Assembly: GCA_016875515.1 (NCBI GenBank)
Contig: VGRA01000052.1
Location: 1-10,331, forward strand
Length of the DNA stretch: 10,331 nucleotides
Direction: 5' to 3'
Origin: Deltaproteobacteria bacterium
Lineage (GTDB): Bacteria > Myxococcota > Myxococcia > Myxococcales > Myxococcaceae
Part shown: one piece after another, positions 1 through 7,315 of the stretch
Layout of the letters: each line of letters opens with the position of its first letter
How positions within the stretch are numbered: the stretch's first letter is position 1
Translations under genes and position numbers: made by a program
The notes under the pieces: model-generated
Told to the model about the DNA's origin: nothing
Seen by the model: only the letters and a program-made list of their open reading frames with translations
Databases searched by the model: none

Positions 1-37
1 GGAAGAGACACATGGGGCCGACTCTTCAATGGGGTGA
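1..37 (+). CDS. 3' tail of an upstream gene (partial, unidentified)
   Basis: Frame 2 is open from the window edge and ends at a TGA at 35-37, giving the C-terminal peptide EETHGADSSMG. The stop overlaps the GTG start of the next gene as GTGA (34-37), the classic 4-bp overlap of translationally coupled operon genes. That overlap is the main reason to believe in both this gene end and the downstream start. Eleven residues are too few to identify the protein. It is inferred to be the operon partner of the HNH protein. The alternative is that the HNH frame itself, which is also open to the window edge, extends further upstream and no gene ends here. Confidence 0.5.
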   Translation, partial: EETHGADSSMG

Positions 38-1239
38 CGGCGGAGGAACTGCTTCTCCTCTTCGAGCGGGTCGGCTTCACCTTCCTCACCCGGTTCGACA
101 GCCCGGATGCCTGGGGCCGTTCCGGCGTGGCGTGGTCCACCCTTCTGCTGGAGCGCCCGGCGCTCCACGGCACGGCACGCCCCATCGACCAACTCGCCAC
201 CGTGCTGGGCAACCGGGAGAAGAAGGTCGCCACCTATAAACTCGCCCTCCTCCGCGCGCTGAACGACCTCGCCGCCACCCAACCCCACCTCGCGCGCTGG
301 CGGGACGACGGCCGTGTAGCCATCCCCGCCACAGCCATCGCGGAGCGGTGGATCCGTTACTACTGGCCGCTGCTGGACGCGTCGCAATTCCTCCCACAAC
401 AACAGGGAGACCATCTCAAGCAGCGCCACACGCTGGGCTTCGCGCCACAGCTGCTGTCACTGATCTCCAGCTACCGTCACCGCAACGGCTTGGATGGTTT
501 TGAGTTCGACCTCGCCATGGGCCAACTGGAAGACAGGTCCCCGCTGCACGCCGCGGCCCTCCGCCGGATGAAGGACGTCATCCGGGCAGGCCCCGTCAAA
601 TACGCAGGCAGGGCCCTGCGAGATGGGCGCCTGTTCGAGTGGGAGGGGGGCGACGTGCTCGTCTCGAGCCCCCTGTGGCGCGAACTCTCTCTGCTCAGCC
701 ACTGGATTTGTGACAGCCTCGTCCTCCGCTGGGCCGAGCTGATGGCGCGGATGAGCCAGGGCCAGGTGGGCGTGGACCATGCCCTCCCGCTCCTCCTGCC
801 CCGGCCCCCGCTCGCGCGGGATACCGAACTGCTTCGCGCCCTCTACCTGGACGCGCCCGTCCCCTGCGTCTGGTCCGGTAGGAAGGTCCACGCCGGACAG
901 CTGGCGATCGACCACGTCATCCCCTGGTCCCTCTGGCGCAACAACGATCTCTGGAACCTCGTCCCCTCCCTCGCGAGCATCAACCAGAAGAAGTCCGATC
1001 AACTTCCGTCCCGGCGCCTCCTCCGCGAGCGGACCTCGGCCATCAAGGACACGTGGAGCCTTTCACTCGAGACGTGGCCGGACCGCTTTCGCCGCGAGGC
1101 GCAACGGCACATCCCCGGGGGCGTGACCTCCGGCGCGCTCGTCGACGCCCTGTTCGACTCGCTCGTGGAGTCCGTGGAGACGCTCAGGCTGCAGCGTGGG
1201 CTCGAGGCTTGGGACGGCCCGGCCTCCAGGGCCGCCTGA
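34..1239 (+). CDS. HNH endonuclease domain protein (predicted defence nuclease)
   Basis: This 401-aa protein has a C-terminal HNH (beta-beta-alpha metal) nuclease domain at about residues 275-330. The visible motifs are C278-VWSG, the catalytic-type pair D293-H294 in IDHVIPWS, N308 in NNDLWNLVP and N317 in SINQKK. There is only one Cys and no CxxC pairs, so this HNH lacks a zinc ribbon and resembles the DHxxP...N...N..K type. The first 270 residues are helical-looking with no catalytic motif I recognise; they include YKLALLRALNDLA and WIRYYWPL. From memory, unverified, this resembles predicted HNH restriction endonucleases found in defence islands. The GTG start is chosen for its GTGA overlap with an upstream stop, which implies translational coupling, as no Shine-Dalgarno is evident. 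Codon usage by eye is somewhat less extreme in GC3 than in sbcC, which fits acquisition by transfer. The nuclease domain is well supported; the biological role is inferred. Confidence 0.85.
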   Translation: MTAEELLLLFERVGFTFLTRFDSPDAWGRSGVAWSTLLLERPALHGTARPIDQLATVLGNREKKVATYKLALLRALNDLAATQPHLARWRDDGRVAIPATAIAERWIRYYWPLLDASQFLPQQQGDHLKQRHTLGFAPQLLSLISSYRHRNGLDGFEFDLAMGQLEDRSPLHAAALRRMKDVIRAGPVKYAGRALRDGRLFEWEGGDVLVSSPLWRELSLLSHWICDSLVLRWAELMARMSQGQVGVDHALPLLLPRPPLARDTELLRALYLDAPVPCVWSGRKVHAGQLAIDHVIPWSLWRNNDLWNLVPSLASINQKKSDQLPSRRLLRERTSAIKDTWSLSLETWPDRFRREAQRHIPGGVTSGALVDALFDSLVESVETLRLQRGLEAWDGPASRAA

Positions 1240-1245
1240 CGTCCC

Positions 1246-4200
1246 TCACCCCTCCACCCCCACCTCGCTCAAACCCTCCTCCACCGGCCGCACGCGCACG
1301 GTGGCCTGGACGTAGTCCTTCACGTTCTCCACGTGGGAGATGATTCCCACCTGCGTGCCCCGTCCCTGCAGCGCCTTCAGCGCCGCCATGGCCTCGTCCA
1401 GCGTCTTCTTGTCCAGCGTGCCGAACCCCTCGTCGATGAAGAGCGTCTCGATGGGCCGGTTGCGGCTGGCGCGCGCGGACAGCCCCAGCGCGAGCGACAG
1501 CGAGGACAGGAACTTCTCCCCGCCAGACAGCGTGTTGAGCGGCCGCAGCTCCCCGCCGAAGGTGGCGTCCCGCACCGCCAGGGACAGCGGGTCCCCACCC
1601 CCTTCCGACAGCCGCGTCAGCTGGTAGCGCGAGCGCAGCTGCCCCAGCTCCCGGTTGGCCGCTGCCAACACCGAGCGGAAGTTCAACCCCTGCGCGAACT
1701 GGGCGAACGCCTTTCCGTCGTGGCTGCCAATCAGCTCGCACAGCTCCCCCCACGTCCCCTCCTTCTCGGCCAGCAGCTCGTACTCCCGCTCCAGCGCTGC
1801 CCGCCGCACGCGGTCTGCCTCGTCCTGTGACAGCTTCGCCCGCGCGGCCCCCAGCGCCTCGCTCGCCTCCCGGATGCGCGCCTCGCACGCCTGCAGCTCC
1901 CGCTGGAGGTCCTCCAGTGCCTGCTCAGGCCTTTCCGCCTCGAGCCTGGCCAGGGCCGCCCGCGCCTCCGCCAACACGCCCCGCGCCCGGGCAACCGCGT
2001 CCCGGGCGGCCTCCAACTCCGCCTTCATCGCCGCGAGCACCTCGTCCGGATGGGCCAGCCGGCGCACCGCCTCGGCCTCGTCCAGCCTGGCTTCGGTCAG
2101 CGCCCGCCCCAACGCTTCCGCCCGCGCCGCGTGCTCTTCCACGGCCGCCTCCAGCGCAGCCTCGCTCCGCGTCTGCGCCCCCTGCAGGTTCGCCACTGCG
2201 TCCCGCGCAACGGAGAACCGCGCGTCCGCCATGTCGCAGGCGCTGCGCGCGGAAGCCAGACGCTGCTTCTCCCGGGACTCGTGGGCGGACAGGGACAGCC
2301 CGCCGAGCAGCGAGCGCACCCGCTCCTCCAGCTCCGCCGCCCGTGCCTCCAGCCCGGCCACCTTCCCCGCCGCCGCCGCCTGCTGCAGGCGCACGGCCTC
2401 CAGCCGCTCCTCCTGCTCCCGCTTGCGGGTCAGCCCCTGCGCCTCCGCCAAGTCCAGCTCGCGCAACTGCTGCTGCCGGGCGGCGTACCCGGACACCAGC
2501 TTGTCCCACGCGGCCAGCTGCCCCTCTGGGTCCTGCAGGAACCGGCGCCGCGCCTGGGGCACCTTCAGCAGCCCCACCTCTGCCTGGGCGAGCCCCGCCT
2601 CCATCCGCCCCTTCCTGTCCTCCACCGCTCGGGCCAGCTGCCCCCACTCCAGCTCCGCCCGGTGCAGCAGCTCCCGTGCACGCTGCAGCGCCTCGTCCGC
2701 CCGCCGGAGCGCCCCGGAGGCGGCCTGTTCCGCCGTGCGCAGCGCGGTCACCTCCGCCTCGGCCTCCTTGCGCCGCTGCTCCGCAGCAGCCTGCGCCGCC
2801 GCCTCGCGCTCCAGCGCCTCGGTCAGCACCCTCAACGCCTCCGGGAGCGCCTCCCCGTCCAGCGCTGCAGGCAGCTCGGGGAAGGCCGCAGCAGCTGCCC
2901 GCCAGCGGGCTGACAACGCCGCCCACTCCGCCTGCTTCGACGCCGCCTCCCGCTCGAACCCCTCGGCCCGTCCCGCCGCCGTGGCCCTTTCCCGGCCAGC
3001 GCGTTCCAGCCCCGCCTGCGCCTCTGCCACGGCCGCTGCGGCCGCTCGGAGCGCAACCTCTGCCGCGTCCACCCCGGCCTCCACCCCCGCCGCAAACGGG
3101 TGCTCGAGGCTCCCGCACAGCGGGCACTCCTCACCGTCCACCAGGTGCTTGCGCCGCTCCTCCAGTTCCGCCCGTGCGCGCGCGGCTGCCTGCGCCTCCA
3201 CGCACGCCTGCTCGGCCTGCTTTCGCCGGGAAAGTTCCTCCCGCAGCTGGCCCTCTCGAGCCCCAGCCGCCGACTCCGCCGCCCGCTCCCGGGCCGCCGA
3301 GGCGGCAGCCTCACGCGCCTTGCTCCGCCGCTCCAGCCCCTCCGAGCCCAGCCGCGCCAGCTCCGCCAGATCCGCCTTGCGGCGCTGCAGCCCCTGCGCC
3401 TGCTCGAGCGAGACCGCAGGCCCCAGCGCCTCCCGACGCGCCTCTGCCGCCTTCAGCGCCTCTGCGGCCTGGCCCGCCTTGTCCACGGCTGCCCCATGCG
3501 CTGCAGTGGCCTCGCGGACGGCCTCGGCTTCAGTCGCCCGGGCGCGCTCCGCCCGATCCAGCTGCGGCTGTTCCTCGGCGAGCGTCCGGGCCTCCTCCAC
3601 CCACCGGCGCAGGTGGCCCCGCCAGGACTCGGGGTCCTCCGCGAGCAGCTCTGCCTCGGGGTTGGCCTGGAGCCACTGGTGGTGCTCGCCCCGCTTCACC
3701 GCCACCCCGGCGAGCTGGTTGCGCGTCTGCTGCAGCGCGGACTCCGCCTGCTCCAGCCCCTGCTGGAGCCCTGCCACCTGGTTGCGCACCTCGTCCAGCT
3801 GCCGCCCGGTCGCGTTCAGCTCCCCTTGCACGCCGAGGGCCTGGCCGCGCACGGCCTGTCCCTCCGCAGCGCGCCGCTCCTCGTCCGCCAGCTGCCCCCT
3901 TGCCGCCTCCACGCTCTGCTGCGCCGCCTGCTCCTCGGCCTGGGCCTGCCCGAGCTTCCCGGCCAGCCCGTCCAGCACAGCCTGCTCGGCTCCCACCTGC
4001 CGCTGGGCAGCCGCCCGCAGAGCAAAGGGCTCTCGCAGCATCCGGACCGACTCCGCCTCAGCGAGCACCTGCTCTGCTGGGGCCTGCGCAGCGAGGGCCT
4101 CTTCCGCCCGCGCCACAGCCAAGACGTGCTCCGCCTCGCGCCGCCGCGCCTCGGCCAGCTCTCCCCAGCGGGCCACCGCGCCGCGCAGGACATCCCCCTC

Positions 4201-4968
4201 CACCATGCGTTCCGCCACCTGCTGCTGCCGGCTAACCACCTCCTGCTGCAGCCGCGCCACCTCCTCGGGCGGCAGCACCGTGACGCGCTCCACCTCCTCG
4301 CGCTTCTTGCGAAGCGTCTCCTTCGCCTGGCTCCCCCGCTCGTGGGCGGCCAGCGAGAGCTTCCGGTAGAGCCCCTGCGGGTCCGTCAGGGCCTCCAGCA
4401 CCTCTGCCCGCTCATCCGTCTTTGCATCCAGGAACGCGGAGAACTCCCCCTGGGCGAGCAGCACCGAGCGGCAGAAGTTCTGGAAGCCGAGGCCGGTGAG
4501 TTGCTTCACCTCGTCGGTGTGCTCGGTGACGCCGGACGCAAGGGATTCTCCTTCCCCGCCGCCGGGCGCCGCCCGGCACAGCTTCAGCGCGGGCTTGCCG
4601 AGGGACAGCTCGCCGGTGTGGCTCGTCGAGGTGGCAACCTTCCAGGCCGCCACGTACCGCTCGCCCCCCACCTGGAAGAGCACGCGAGCCGAGGCCGAGC
4701 CCGCCCCGCGCCGGACGAAGTTCCGCTGGTCCTTCGTGGTCCACTCCCGCCCGGGCGCCACCTGGATTTTCTCCGAACCGCCACGGGCGCTGCGCGGCGT
4801 CTGTCCGTACAACGCCAGGCAGATGGCATCCAGCAGCGTGGACTTCCCCGCCCCGGTGGGACCCGCAATCGCAAACAGCGCCGCCGCCTTCAGCGGCCCG
4901 GACTCGAAGTCAACGTCGAACCGCGCCAGGCTGGCCAGGTTCTCCCCGCTCACGCGCAGGATCTTCAA
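1246..4968 (-). CDS. sbcC: Exonuclease subunit SbcC (Rad50-like ATPase)
   Basis: This is the ATPase and DNA-end-tethering subunit of the SbcCD nuclease, which cleaves hairpins and processes blocked double-strand ends with SbcD. The 1240-aa protein has every SMC/Rad50 landmark: Walker A GPTGAGKST (36-44), a Q-loop at Q173 (LLAQGEF), a long Ala/Glu/Arg/Gln-rich coiled coil from about 185 to 1060, a zinc-hook CPLC (C615 and C618) at the exact midpoint, the ABC signature LSGGEK (1147-1152), Walker B ending in D1179-E1180 (LFIDEG), the D-loop GTLD, and the switch histidine H1212 (ISHVEN). It is longer than E. coli SbcC (about 1048 aa), mostly through the coiled coil. The start is TTG, backed by a GGAGGT 6 nt upstream and a TTGA overlap with the sbcD stop. 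Nothing is disrupted. It ends 6 bp from the convergent HNH gene, with no terminator in the gap. Confidence 0.97.
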   Translation of the reverse strand: MKILRVSGENLASLARFDVDFESGPLKAAALFAIAGPTGAGKSTLLDAICLALYGQTPRSARGGSEKIQVAPGREWTTKDQRNFVRRGAGSASARVLFQVGGERYVAAWKVATSTSHTGELSLGKPALKLCRAAPGGGEGESLASGVTEHTDEVKQLTGLGFQNFCRSVLLAQGEFSAFLDAKTDERAEVLEALTDPQGLYRKLSLAAHERGSQAKETLRKKREEVERVTVLPPEEVARLQQEVVSRQQQVAERMVEGDVLRGAVARWGELAEARRREAEHVLAVARAEEALAAQAPAEQVLAEAESVRMLREPFALRAAAQRQVGAEQAVLDGLAGKLGQAQAEEQAAQQSVEAARGQLADEERRAAEGQAVRGQALGVQGELNATGRQLDEVRNQVAGLQQGLEQAESALQQTRNQLAGVAVKRGEHHQWLQANPEAELLAEDPESWRGHLRRWVEEARTLAEEQPQLDRAERARATEAEAVREATAAHGAAVDKAGQAAEALKAAEARREALGPAVSLEQAQGLQRRKADLAELARLGSEGLERRSKAREAAASAARERAAESAAGAREGQLREELSRRKQAEQACVEAQAAARARAELEERRKHLVDGEECPLCGSLEHPFAAGVEAGVDAAEVALRAAAAAVAEAQAGLERAGRERATAAGRAEGFEREAASKQAEWAALSARWRAAAAAFPELPAALDGEALPEALRVLTEALEREAAAQAAAEQRRKEAEAEVTALRTAEQAASGALRRADEALQRARELLHRAELEWGQLARAVEDRKGRMEAGLAQAEVGLLKVPQARRRFLQDPEGQLAAWDKLVSGYAARQQQLRELDLAEAQGLTRKREQEERLEAVRLQQAAAAGKVAGLEARAAELEERVRSLLGGLSLSAHESREKQRLASARSACDMADARFSVARDAVANLQGAQTRSEAALEAAVEEHAARAEALGRALTEARLDEAEAVRRLAHPDEVLAAMKAELEAARDAVARARGVLAEARAALARLEAERPEQALEDLQRELQACEARIREASEALGAARAKLSQDEADRVRRAALEREYELLAEKEGTWGELCELIGSHDGKAFAQFAQGLNFRSVLAAANRELGQLRSRYQLTRLSEGGGDPLSLAVRDATFGGELRPLNTLSGGEKFLSSLSLALGLSARASRNRPIETLFIDEGFGTLDKKTLDEAMAALKALQGRGTQVGIISHVENVKDYVQATVRVRPVEEGLSEVGVEG

Positions 4969-6239
4969 GACCGCACCTCCAACCCCGCGTTCACCTCGTG
5001 GAGCAGTTCCCGGAACGCACGCAGGAGCGCCTCCGAGGGGACCTTCTCCGGAAAGCGCTCGGCGTACTTCCTGAGGAACACCTCTTCCGGCTGCAGGTCC
5101 GAGAGCTCCACCTCCGGCTCCTCCACACGCGCCACCCCGGGCAGATCCTCCCGCTCGAGCCAGACGCCGGTGAGGCGGTACCCCCTGCCATGCAGCGCCC
5201 GCAGCACCTCCTCGCCAAAGCCGGGCCGCGGGGCCTCGAGCCGGTACCGCACGTCCAGGTAGGGCCTCCGCTCGGGCGGCGCGCCAGACATGTCCGGCAG
5301 CGCCTTCACCGCCGACAGCACCTCCTCTGGCAGGGCTGCCCGCTTCCCGGCAGGAATGCGCACCACCTCCACGGCCCTCGGTACCCGCAGGCTCTCCTGC
5401 GCCACCAGCCGCCCGTCCTCGAACGTGGCGAGCACCACCCGGTGCGGGTAGTCCGCCTCGCTCACGTGCAGCGGCAGGGGAGAGCCGGCGTACTGGGCCC
5501 AGTCCTTCCCTCCCGCCCGCTGCGGCCGGTGCAGGTGGCCCAGCGCCAGGTAGTCCAGGTCCTCCGGGAAGACCGACAGCGGCATCCCTTCCACCGTGCC
5601 AATGCGCACGTCCCGCTCAGACTCCGCCGAGTGCTGCGCCCCCACGATGACGCCGTGGGCCATGGCAAGCCGCGCCTGCCGCGGTCCCGCTGCGCGGCCG
5701 AGCAGCTCGAACACCGCCTCATGGCGCCGGCGCACCAGCCCCTCCCAGTTCTTCCCCCCATCCAGCTCCGTGAGCGAGCCCAGGTCCTCGCCGCGCAGGA
5801 ACGGGATGGCCGCCACGTGGCCCCAGACGCCCTCGGGGGAGGCCGCCCCCAGCGGCACCACCAGGCGGGCTGCATCGACCGCATCCCCGTCGCCGCGCGG
5901 GCTGCCTAGGATGGAGAAGCCCATGGCCCGCGTCAGCGCCTCCGGCGCATCCAGGCGCTGGGCCGAGTCGTGGTTGCCGGCAATGGCCACCACGTCGCAG
6001 TTCGGGAGTTCCCTCCGCACCCGGGCGAGGAAGTCCATCCACTGCCGCATGGCGGCGTTGGAGGGGTTGGCGGTGTCGTACACGTCCCCGGCAACCAGCA
6101 GCGCGTCCACTGCATGCGCCTTCATCTGCCCGAGCAGCCAGTCCATGAACTGCGCGTGCTCCAAGCCCCGGCCAAAACCGTGGAAGGCCTGCCCGAGGTG
6201 CCAGTCGGACGAGTGGAGGACGCGGCGGACGGTTCCCAT
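4965..6239 (-). CDS. sbcD: Exonuclease subunit SbcD (Mre11-like nuclease)
   Basis: This is the catalytic subunit of SbcCD, a Mn-dependent metallophosphoesterase of the Mre11 family. The 424-aa protein, close to E. coli SbcD at about 400 aa, shows all the phosphoesterase motifs in order: D12-x-H14 (SSDWHLG), G51-D52-xx-D55 (AGDVYD), G88-N89-H90-D91, H195 (AMAHG) and G234-H235-x-H237 (GHLH). The C-terminal part (about 260-424) is the capping and SbcC-binding region and ends with a helical PEEVFLRKY...LLRAFRELLHEV segment typical of SbcD. The reading frame is open further upstream to 6821, but that stretch overlaps the methyltransferase gene and is discarded. ATG at 6239 places the first motif at the usual distance from the N-terminus. 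An AGGAGG lies 20 nt before this ATG and only 2 nt before an in-frame GTG at 6257, so the exact start is uncertain by six codons. The stop overlaps the sbcC start by 4 bp. Confidence 0.96.
   Translation of the reverse strand: MGTVRRVLHSSDWHLGQAFHGFGRGLEHAQFMDWLLGQMKAHAVDALLVAGDVYDTANPSNAAMRQWMDFLARVRRELPNCDVVAIAGNHDSAQRLDAPEALTRAMGFSILGSPRGDGDAVDAARLVVPLGAASPEGVWGHVAAIPFLRGEDLGSLTELDGGKNWEGLVRRRHEAVFELLGRAAGPRQARLAMAHGVIVGAQHSAESERDVRIGTVEGMPLSVFPEDLDYLALGHLHRPQRAGGKDWAQYAGSPLPLHVSEADYPHRVVLATFEDGRLVAQESLRVPRAVEVVRIPAGKRAALPEEVLSAVKALPDMSGAPPERRPYLDVRYRLEAPRPGFGEEVLRALHGRGYRLTGVWLEREDLPGVARVEEPEVELSDLQPEEVFLRKYAERFPEKVPSEALLRAFRELLHEVNAGLEVRS
4975..4980 (-). promoter_or_regulatory. Shine-Dalgarno for sbcC (fixes its TTG start)
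   Basis: Read on the minus strand, GGAGGT is followed by 6 nt and then TTG-AAG-ATC. It lies within the last codons of sbcD. Together with the TTGA overlap it supports TTG at 4968 as the sbcC start, and the resulting N-terminus (MKILRVSGENLASLA) matches the first beta strand of the family. Confidence 0.75.
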
Positions 6240-6277
6240 GGGAATCCGCTGTAACACGCCCTCCTGACACTGTTCGT

Positions 6278-7291
6278 CTACCTGCGGGAGGCCACGTACA
6301 GGTACTCGGTGTTCCGGAGCTTCCCGGGCCTGCCCACCTTCTGCCCGGACGGGTTGTAGATGCCTATCTGCGCCCCGACGTACCGCTTGTAGTCCAGGGA
6401 CACGGTGCGCACCGGCCCCACCACCTCCCCCAGCAGGGCCTCCATCTCCGCCCGGTCCAGGTAGCCCTCGTCGCTGAAGGACACCACCACCACCGGGGCC
6501 CGCAGGGCCGCGAGCACGGCGCGGAAGGCCTCGCGGAAGCGCGCCTTCGAGTTGAACGCGCTCTTGCGCGCGCGCACGTCCACCCGCTTGGCCGCCACCC
6601 CGTACACCTCCGGCTTGTCCCAGCGCACCAGGCTCTCCCAGACGTGGTAGTTGCCCAGGTACGAGTGCTGGTTGTACGGCGGGTCCAGGTAGGCCACGTC
6701 CGCCTCCAGCCCCGCCGCCTCCACCGCCTCCAGCCCGTGCGCCTCGCCCTTGCCGTGGAGGGCCCTCGGCAGCAGGGCCGGGACGCGCAGCTGCAGCGGG
6801 TTGTGGGCGCGGGCGGCCCACTGCTTCAGGTACGCCATCTGGACGCCCGTGGTGGAGTCCACCCGGTCCGCCGCCTCCATCAGCGACACCAGCATCACCG
6901 CTTCCAGTTCGGGCGGCAGCCCCTTCTCTGCAATGGCCTCCCGGATGGCGTCTACGCGCGCCCCGTTCTCCGGCCGGAGGTAGCGGGCACGCTCGCAGAA
7001 CGTCTGGGTGAAGTACCCCGGCCGGCCCGGCAGCGCGTTGAACTCGCGCACCAGCGCCTCGGCCTCCAGCAGCCAGTCCTCAGCGTCCGCCTGAACGTAG
7101 GCGCGGGCCAGGGTGGCCGCGAAGGCGTTGTGATCATTGGACAGCACGCGGTACCCGGCTGCCTTGAGCGCGTGGCCCACCCGGGAGGTGCCGGAGAAGA
7201 GGTCCAGCACCGTGCGCGCCCCCGCCACGCCCCCCACGGCCCGCAGGATGTGCGGCAGCAGCGTCCGCTTGGAGCCCAGGTACTTGATCAC
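6278..7291 (-). CDS. D12-class adenine-N6 DNA methyltransferase, apparently orphan
   Basis: This protein transfers a methyl group from S-adenosylmethionine to the N6 of adenine in a specific DNA sequence. The 337-aa protein has the D12 (MethyltransfD12) motif order: motif X at the extreme N-terminus (IKYLGSKRTLLPHI, 2-15), motif I VLDLFSGTSRVG (28-39) for AdoMet binding, an acidic SND at 51-53, and catalytic DPPY at 203-206. DPPY is followed by NQHSYLGNYHVWE, which recalls NlaIII/FokI-type methylases more than Dam; this is a judgement from memory. The target-recognition segment probably lies between motif I and DPPY, and the target sequence cannot be read. The GTG start is forced, because the preceding in-frame stop is only nine codons upstream. 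No restriction endonuclease is adjacent. The gene sits 24 nt after the secreted-protein gene and 38 nt before sbcD, so it is likely co-transcribed with sbcDC. Roles could include regulatory methylation, remnant restriction-modification, or self-protection. Confidence 0.92.
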   Translation of the reverse strand: MIKYLGSKRTLLPHILRAVGGVAGARTVLDLFSGTSRVGHALKAAGYRVLSNDHNAFAATLARAYVQADAEDWLLEAEALVREFNALPGRPGYFTQTFCERARYLRPENGARVDAIREAIAEKGLPPELEAVMLVSLMEAADRVDSTTGVQMAYLKQWAARAHNPLQLRVPALLPRALHGKGEAHGLEAVEAAGLEADVAYLDPPYNQHSYLGNYHVWESLVRWDKPEVYGVAAKRVDVRARKSAFNSKARFREAFRAVLAALRAPVVVVSFSDEGYLDRAEMEALLGEVVGPVRTVSLDYKRYVGAQIGIYNPSGQKVGRPGKLRNTEYLYVASRR

Positions 7292-7315
7292 CGCGTTCGC
7301 ACGGGCGAGCCGTCC

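Noticed and set aside
12..239. ATG at 12 preceded by ggaagag, opening a 75-codon frame.
   Set aside because: The purine run is a good Shine-Dalgarno by chance, but the translation is low-complexity Pro/Arg/His and overlaps the HNH frame, which has a real domain.
1655..5262. Very long open frames on the + strand opposite sbcC (including 1655-4369, 1827-4235 and 3100-5262).
   Set aside because: They are by-products of the GC-rich codon pattern of the Ala/Glu/Arg coiled coil. Their translations are low-complexity Ser/Ala/Pro/Arg with no motifs, while sbcC on the other strand has complete family motifs.
6255..6280. GACACTGTTCGTC between the methyltransferase and sbcD as a LexA/SOS site.
   Set aside because: Only a half-site (GTTCG) resembles LexA operators; the second half does not match Gram-positive, E. 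coli or myxobacterial forms.
6240..6821. N-terminal extension of sbcD to 6821 as one 618-aa protein.
   Set aside because: The extension lies inside the methyltransferase gene in another frame, is Gly/Ala/Arg low-complexity, and the phosphoesterase motif starts just after the ATG at 6239.
34..7291. HNH nuclease and D12 methylase as one restriction-modification pair.
   Set aside because: They are 5 kb apart, convergent, and separated by sbcDC; the HNH gene is coupled to a different upstream gene. Nothing in the sequence links them.
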